Assembly (NCBI GenBank): GCA_049965975.1
Contig: JBMFVN010000013.1
Coordinates: forward strand, 1 to 16,114
Source: JAGDXZ01 sp049965975
GTDB taxonomy: Archaea > Micrarchaeota > Micrarchaeia > Micrarchaeales > CABMGC01
Direction: 5' to 3'
Length of the DNA: 16,114 bases
Shown: positions 13,406 to 16,114 of the stretch, one piece after another
How positions within the stretch are numbered: the stretch's first letter is position 1
How the letters are laid out: each line of letters opens with the position of its first letter
Position numbers and translations under genes: made by a program
The notes under the pieces: model-generated
The model's input: only the letters and a program-made list of their open reading frames with translations
What the model was told of the DNA's origin: nothing
Database searches by the model: none

Positions 13406-13981
13406 ATGGCTGGCTTAGTAATAGTTTTAGGAACCCAGGGCGCAGGCAAGTCGTCTGTGCTTTCAGCTTTCAAGCAGAGCGTCAAAGTAGTAAACATGGG
13501 GGACGAAATGCTGAAGCGTGCAATGCAGGAATACGGGATAAGCGATAGGGACAAGCTCAGAACGCTGCCAGGCTATGCCGAGAAGTCTGAGGCATGGCGC
13601 AAGGAGATACTTGCCGAGCTTGCAAAAAGCCAAGAGAACAGCGTTCTAGATACGCACGCAAGCATAAAGTCTGGAAACAGGTATACTGTTGGGCTTACTG
13701 TGGAAGACCTTGAAGAGTTAAAAGGCTCTGCAAAGGGAATAATATATGTAGATGCAACGACAGCCGAGATAATGAAAAGGCGCACAAACGACAAGAGCAG
13801 GAGCAGGGAAAATGATACCGCAGAAGAGATAGACCAGCACAGGAACATAAACCTCTCGCTAGCCTCGTTTTTCTCAGCATACCTTAATATACCACTTTAC
13901 ATAATATACAATAAGGAAGGGGCCCTTGAAGAGACCCAGAACAAAGCAAAAGAGATACTTTCTCAGCTTTTGGGGATTTGA
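13406..13981 (+). CDS. adkA: archaeal adenylate kinase (AdkA type)
   Basis: This 191-residue kinase interconverts AMP + ATP and two ADP in the cytoplasm. The P-loop is GTQGAGKSS (9-17) with Lys15. DTHASIKSG (82-90) corresponds to the archaeal AMP-binding segment, and RRTNDKSRSREND (125-137) is the basic lid-like region characteristic of the AdkA family rather than bacterial Adk. The length is that of archaeal AdkA (about 190). ATG 13379 is also in frame, giving nine extra residues (MAVILPIGF), but ATG 13406 puts the first beta strand at the family's normal N-terminus and fits the promoter spacing. The EMC3/DUF106 gene follows after one base. In many archaea these two genes sit together near secY in the ribosomal protein region, so the pairing supports both calls. 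Confidence 0.92.
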   Translation: MAGLVIVLGTQGAGKSSVLSAFKQSVKVVNMGDEMLKRAMQEYGISDRDKLRTLPGYAEKSEAWRKEILAELAKSQENSVLDTHASIKSGNRYTVGLTVEDLEELKGSAKGIIYVDATTAEIMKRRTNDKSRSRENDTAEEIDQHRNINLSLASFFSAYLNIPLYIIYNKEGALEETQNKAKEILSQLLGI

Positions 13982-13982
13982 A

Positions 13983-14453
13983 ATGGAATTGCTAGGCGCA
14001 AGCCTGATAATAGGCGCAGCTCTTTACGTAGCGCTTTCGATATTTCTCCAGCGGAAGCTGGTTAATACAAAAAGGCTCAGGGAAATTCAGGGTATAGTCA
14101 AGGCGAAGACAAAGGAGCTCACTGAGCTCAGCAAGAGCAACGCAGACCAGAGCACGCTGATAAGCAAGCAAAAGGAGCTTACACCCTTGCTTAGCGAGTC
14201 TATGATGATGCAGTTCAAGCCCATGCTAGTGATACTGCCTTTGTTCATAGTAATCTATTACGTGTTCCTTCCAATGGCATTTGCCCACGTGTCGGCAAAG
14301 TTCTACCTGCTTTCATTTGGAATGAACTACCAGCTCTACTTTATTGTTTTCAGCTTCATTTTCGGAATAATAGGCTCGATAATTGTGGCGGTGTATGACA
14401 GGAAGAAGCTCAAGGAAGAAACGATGAAGCAGCAAGAGCCTCAGCAGAGCTAG
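13983..14453 (+). CDS. EMC3/TMCO1-family (DUF106) membrane insertase
   Basis: This 156-residue protein has three transmembrane helices (about 3-23, 80-101, 117-138) and, between the first two, a cytoplasmic coiled coil (26-70) rich in Lys, Glu and Gln that leads into the Met-rich SESMMMQFKPM (71-81). This is the layout of archaeal DUF106 proteins, relatives of Oxa1/YidC, EMC3 and TMCO1 that help insert membrane proteins at the ribosome. The C-terminus is short and charged (KQQEPQQS). The longer open frame to 13926 lies inside adenylate kinase; ATG 13983 is chosen, with GGGGAT upstream. It is one base behind the adenylate kinase stop, hence translationally coupled or at least co-transcribed, and its stop touches the stop of the next, convergent gene. 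Confidence 0.88.
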   Translation: MELLGASLIIGAALYVALSIFLQRKLVNTKRLREIQGIVKAKTKELTELSKSNADQSTLISKQKELTPLLSESMMMQFKPMLVILPLFIVIYYVFLPMAFAHVSAKFYLLSFGMNYQLYFIVFSFIFGIIGSIIVAVYDRKKLKEETMKQQEPQQS

Positions 14454-15245
14454 CTAAAAAGTCTCTATCCTTGGCCATACTATTTCCTGCTCTTCTTTTG
14501 TTTCCTCTATCTCTCGCTCTACAGCTATGGCGCTCATCCTGCTATAAGCCAGAGCTCCTATGCTCAAGAAAGTCAAGACGCTTACAGCAGCAAGATAGGT
14601 CGCGTTGCTGCTTATGTATTCGAATGCCGAGGCAACTAGAAGTATTATGGCAATAGTGCTTGCAGGTATGTACATTCTCTCAGACTTGACAAGCATCAGC
14701 AAGCCAGATGCTGCTACAGCAAAAAGAAGAAGCAGGTTAAGGAAAGACACACCATATGGATAGTTTATTGAATAAATGAACGCAAGCCCTGTCTTCTCTA
14801 TTTCACCAAGAAGCAAGCCGTACTGAGAGTAGCTGAAGGCACCGAGAACAGAAGCATCTAGAATAAGCAATATGCCTGCAAACAATGCGAAAGTATTCGT
14901 TCTCGCTACTGTGGGGTTTGCTTCAACATTTTGCTTTTGCTCGTATGCCATTGCCTGCAGCTTTTCTGTTTCTTCCTCAAGCTCCTGCTCCTCAAGCTTC
15001 TTTTTAACCTCCTCTTCTATGCTCCTTGCCTTTTCAATCTCTTCCTCTGCTCTTGTTTTTGCCTGCTGCTTTGTTTCTTTCTCGATTGTCTGGCGTGCAA
15101 ACTGAGGCCGCGCTTGCTGTGTCTGCGGCTTGGCTTGTTCTTGAACCTGAGGCTGTGCCTGTGGCTGAGCTTTTGGCTGCTGAGCAGTATTTTGCACCAT
15201 TCCCCTTTTTTTGAATATCAAAATGTCGTTTACATCTACGGGCAT
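14454..15245 (-). CDS. hypothetical four-helix membrane protein with Gln/Pro-rich tail
   Basis: I do not recognise this 263-residue protein. Its N-terminal 110 residues are hydrophilic: a short conserved-looking start (MPVDVNDILIFKKRGMV), a Gln/Pro/Ala low-complexity segment (20-52), then a highly charged, probably coiled-coil stretch (54-105). Four hydrophobic segments follow (about 119-139, 167-186, 192-211, 216-235) and a short acidic C-terminus. With an even number of helices both ends would be on the same side, most likely cytoplasmic. The gene starts right at the stop of eS26 (no gap), so the two are co-transcribed, and it ends against the stop of the EMC3-like gene with no intergenic base. 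Function is unknown; a link to translation or membrane insertion is only suggested by its neighbours. Confidence 0.75.
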   Translation of the reverse strand: MPVDVNDILIFKKRGMVQNTAQQPKAQPQAQPQVQEQAKPQTQQARPQFARQTIEKETKQQAKTRAEEEIEKARSIEEEVKKKLEEQELEEETEKLQAMAYEQKQNVEANPTVARTNTFALFAGILLILDASVLGAFSYSQYGLLLGEIEKTGLAFIYSINYPYGVSFLNLLLLFAVAASGLLMLVKSERMYIPASTIAIILLVASAFEYISSNATYLAAVSVLTFLSIGALAYSRMSAIAVEREIEETKEEQEIVWPRIETF

Positions 15246-15479
15246 TCAGACTCCCAAGCTGGCCCTTCTCCTTGCCTGGGCCTTTTTCTTTTCAAATATG
15301 CCCAGATGCTTTGCACAGCTTATGCAGTAGTAGACTTTCTTCCTTTCAAAGAACTTTACGTCGTTTCCAGTGTGCATGTCTGTGGAAAACGCCACTACCT
15401 TGGTATAAGCTACTGCCTTGTTTCTTGGAACCTTTCTTCCACAGTTGTCGCATATCACTAATTCTTCTCGTCCTCTCAT
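15246..15479 (-). CDS. rps26e: 30S ribosomal protein eS26
   Basis: This 77-residue protein carries the eS26 zinc ribbon: C10 and C13 in CDNCGRKVPRNKAV and C52 and C55 in YYCISCAKHLGI. In the ribosome eS26 sits at the mRNA exit region of the small subunit near the 3' end of 16S/18S rRNA. The basic C-terminus (KKKAQARRRASLGV) is usual. It is shorter than eukaryotic eS26 and lacks the basic N-terminal extension of many TACK homologues. ATG 15479 is the only sensible start and is nearly leaderless behind its TATA box. It leads a two-gene operon with the four-helix membrane protein. The zinc pattern and CDNCGRKVPRNKAV make this firm, though other small zinc ribbons cannot be fully excluded. Confidence 0.85.
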   Translation of the reverse strand: MRGREELVICDNCGRKVPRNKAVAYTKVVAFSTDMHTGNDVKFFERKKVYYCISCAKHLGIFEKKKAQARRRASLGV

Positions 15480-15502
15480 AGAATTGCCTTTTGGTTATTG
15501 CT

Positions 15503-15514
15503 GTTATATATAAC
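15503..15514. promoter_or_regulatory. self-complementary TATA element GTTATATATAAC
   Basis: GTTATATATAAC is a perfect 12-base palindrome and a strong TATA box in both directions. On minus it lies about 30 bases before ATG 15479 of eS26, which predicts a leaderless mRNA. On plus it lies about 50 bases before ATG 15560 of the RpiB-like gene. Confidence 0.6.
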
Positions 15515-15519
15515 CTAAG

Positions 15520-15537
15520 CAATATAATAATATTTAG
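15520..15537 (+). promoter_or_regulatory. TATA-like element of the RpiB-like gene
   Basis: CAATATAATAATATTTAG lies about 30 bases before ATG 15560, which would place the transcription start within a few bases of the ATG (leaderless). It competes with the palindromic element at 15503 as the plus-strand promoter. Confidence 0.4.
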
Positions 15538-15559
15538 TTTGTTATCTAATTGTGGTGTA

Positions 15560-16114
15560 ATGCGCGTTCTCGTGTTGAGCAATGTGCAAAAGGGCCTTGA
15601 CAGCGTAGTCGGCATTCTGGACAAAGCAGGGCACAACATTGTGGCAAAAGAGGTTTCGGCCTCGACGGCAGAGCTTGCAGACATGGTTTCTGGAGAGCTC
15701 GCCAACGGCTACGACGTTTGCGTTGTAATTGCAAAAGATCCAATTGGCTTGAGCATGCTTCTCAACAAAAGGAGCGACATCTTTGCAGCCGTTTGCAATT
15801 CAGCTGATGACGTTGCGCTAGGCAAGTCTAATAATGCCAACGTGTTTGTGGTGCGCAATCCAAAGTCTACAGAGATAGAGCCGATAGTAAGCGCTATTTC
15901 AAAGCTAGGTTACAGCAAGAACTTCTTCAAGCTGAGCTTGCCAAAATTCCAGCTCAGATTCAGCAGCAGCAAGCCCCAGCAGCCTGTTTTGCAACAGAAG
16001 AAGCAGAAAGAGGAACAAGAACTTGAAGAAGACGAAGAGGAAGAGCAAGAGGAGCAACTTGGCAAGGGATCAAAGGGCATGCTTGGCAAGCTGAAGAACG
16101 CGCTTGGAATAGTC
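15560..16114 (+). CDS. RpiB-like fold protein with degraded active site (partial)
   Basis: The gene runs off the window after 185 codons without a stop. Residues 1-100 resemble ribose-5-phosphate isomerase B/LacAB proteins: MVSGELANGYDVCVV (42-56), then PIGLSMLLNKRSDIFAAVCNS (61-81) in place of the family's GIGMSIAANKxxGIRAALC, and NNANVFVV (91-98) for NNANVLxLG. However the family's ICGTG active-site loop, with its proton-transferring Cys, reads IAKDP here (57-61), so isomerase activity is unlikely. The N-terminus also lacks the usual SDHAG sugar-phosphate segment. After a linker comes a low-complexity Gln/Lys and then Glu-rich stretch (138-167), which is not part of RpiB, followed by a Gly/Lys segment (GKGSKGMLGKLKNALGIV). 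ATG 15560 starts the first beta strand (MRVLVLSN). It may have been recruited as a binding or regulatory protein. The gene is divergent from eS26. Confidence 0.65.
   Translation, partial: MRVLVLSNVQKGLDSVVGILDKAGHNIVAKEVSASTAELADMVSGELANGYDVCVVIAKDPIGLSMLLNKRSDIFAAVCNSADDVALGKSNNANVFVVRNPKSTEIEPIVSAISKLGYSKNFFKLSLPKFQLRFSSSKPQQPVLQQKKQKEEQELEEDEEEEQEEQLGKGSKGMLGKLKNALGIV

Noticed and set aside
14931..15461. A 176-codon plus-strand frame opposite the membrane protein and eS26 genes
   Set aside because: It is the Leu/Cys/Phe-rich complement of Gln/Glu/Lys codons, crosses the junction of two genes, and has no upstream signals.
1..16114. CRISPR array, insertion sequence, prophage or defence genes
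   Set aside because: No regularly spaced repeats, terminal inverted repeats with a transposase, integrase or known defence domain were seen; all larger genes are metabolic, transport or housekeeping genes, or unrecognised without any defence signature.

Overview
The window is archaeal chromosomal DNA. The main evidence is a group II chaperonin (thermosome), an archaeal-type adenylate kinase followed by an EMC3/DUF106 membrane protein, a ribosomal protein eS26, a three-gene archaeal HMG-CoA synthase/thiolase/DUF35 cluster, a two-subunit 2-oxoacid:ferredoxin oxidoreductase, and TATA-like promoters with short or absent 5' leaders. Genes are tightly packed and small. eS26 was classically described in TACK archaea and eukaryotes and not in most Euryarchaeota. 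A truncated shikimate dehydrogenase suggests genome reduction. I lean towards a small-genome lineage such as an ARMAN/Micrarchaeota-like archaeon. That is inference, and a TACK relative is not excluded. No CRISPR array, tRNA, rRNA or transposase was found.

Layout. (1) 1-586: the 3' tail of an unidentified gene, a small unknown gene that may carry a frameshift at its start, and a 262-base stretch with only a weak minus-strand small ORF. (2) 587-2135: an FAD-dependent oxidoreductase, then a 68-residue remnant of shikimate dehydrogenase (AroE). (3) 2188-3726: an MFS transporter (minus) divergent from a small Lys-rich protein; a 9-bp-arm palindrome overlaps their shared promoter. (4) 3737-9037: a five-gene minus-strand operon, 2-oxoacid:ferredoxin oxidoreductase alpha and beta, HMG-CoA synthase, acetoacetyl-CoA thiolase, DUF35 zinc-ribbon protein. 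(5) 9114-11208: a small unknown protein divergent from the thermosome, with a perfect inverted repeat between their promoters. (6) 11389-13336: a sugar-1-phosphate nucleotidyltransferase convergent with UDP-sulfoquinovose synthase. (7) 13406-14453: adenylate kinase and the EMC3-like protein, one base apart. (8) 14454-15479: eS26 followed without a gap by a four-helix membrane protein with a Gln/Pro-rich cytoplasmic tail. (9) 15560 to the window end: a divergent RpiB-fold protein with a degraded active site and an acidic tail; it is open at the window edge.

How the genes work together. The five-gene operon reads as one metabolic line: a 2-oxoacid (pyruvate if that is the substrate) is oxidised to acyl-CoA, then acetyl-CoA goes to acetoacetyl-CoA and HMG-CoA, the entry to mevalonate and archaeal lipids. 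The nucleotidyltransferase and the sulfoquinovose synthase would make a UDP-hexose and convert it with sulfite to UDP-sulfoquinovose, for sulfated glycans or glycolipids. The remaining genes are housekeeping (folding, nucleotide balance, membrane protein insertion, translation). No defence or mobile system was seen. The more unusual points are the co-linear pyruvate-to-HMG-CoA operon, the AroE relic, the degraded RpiB-like protein and palindromes in four divergent promoters.
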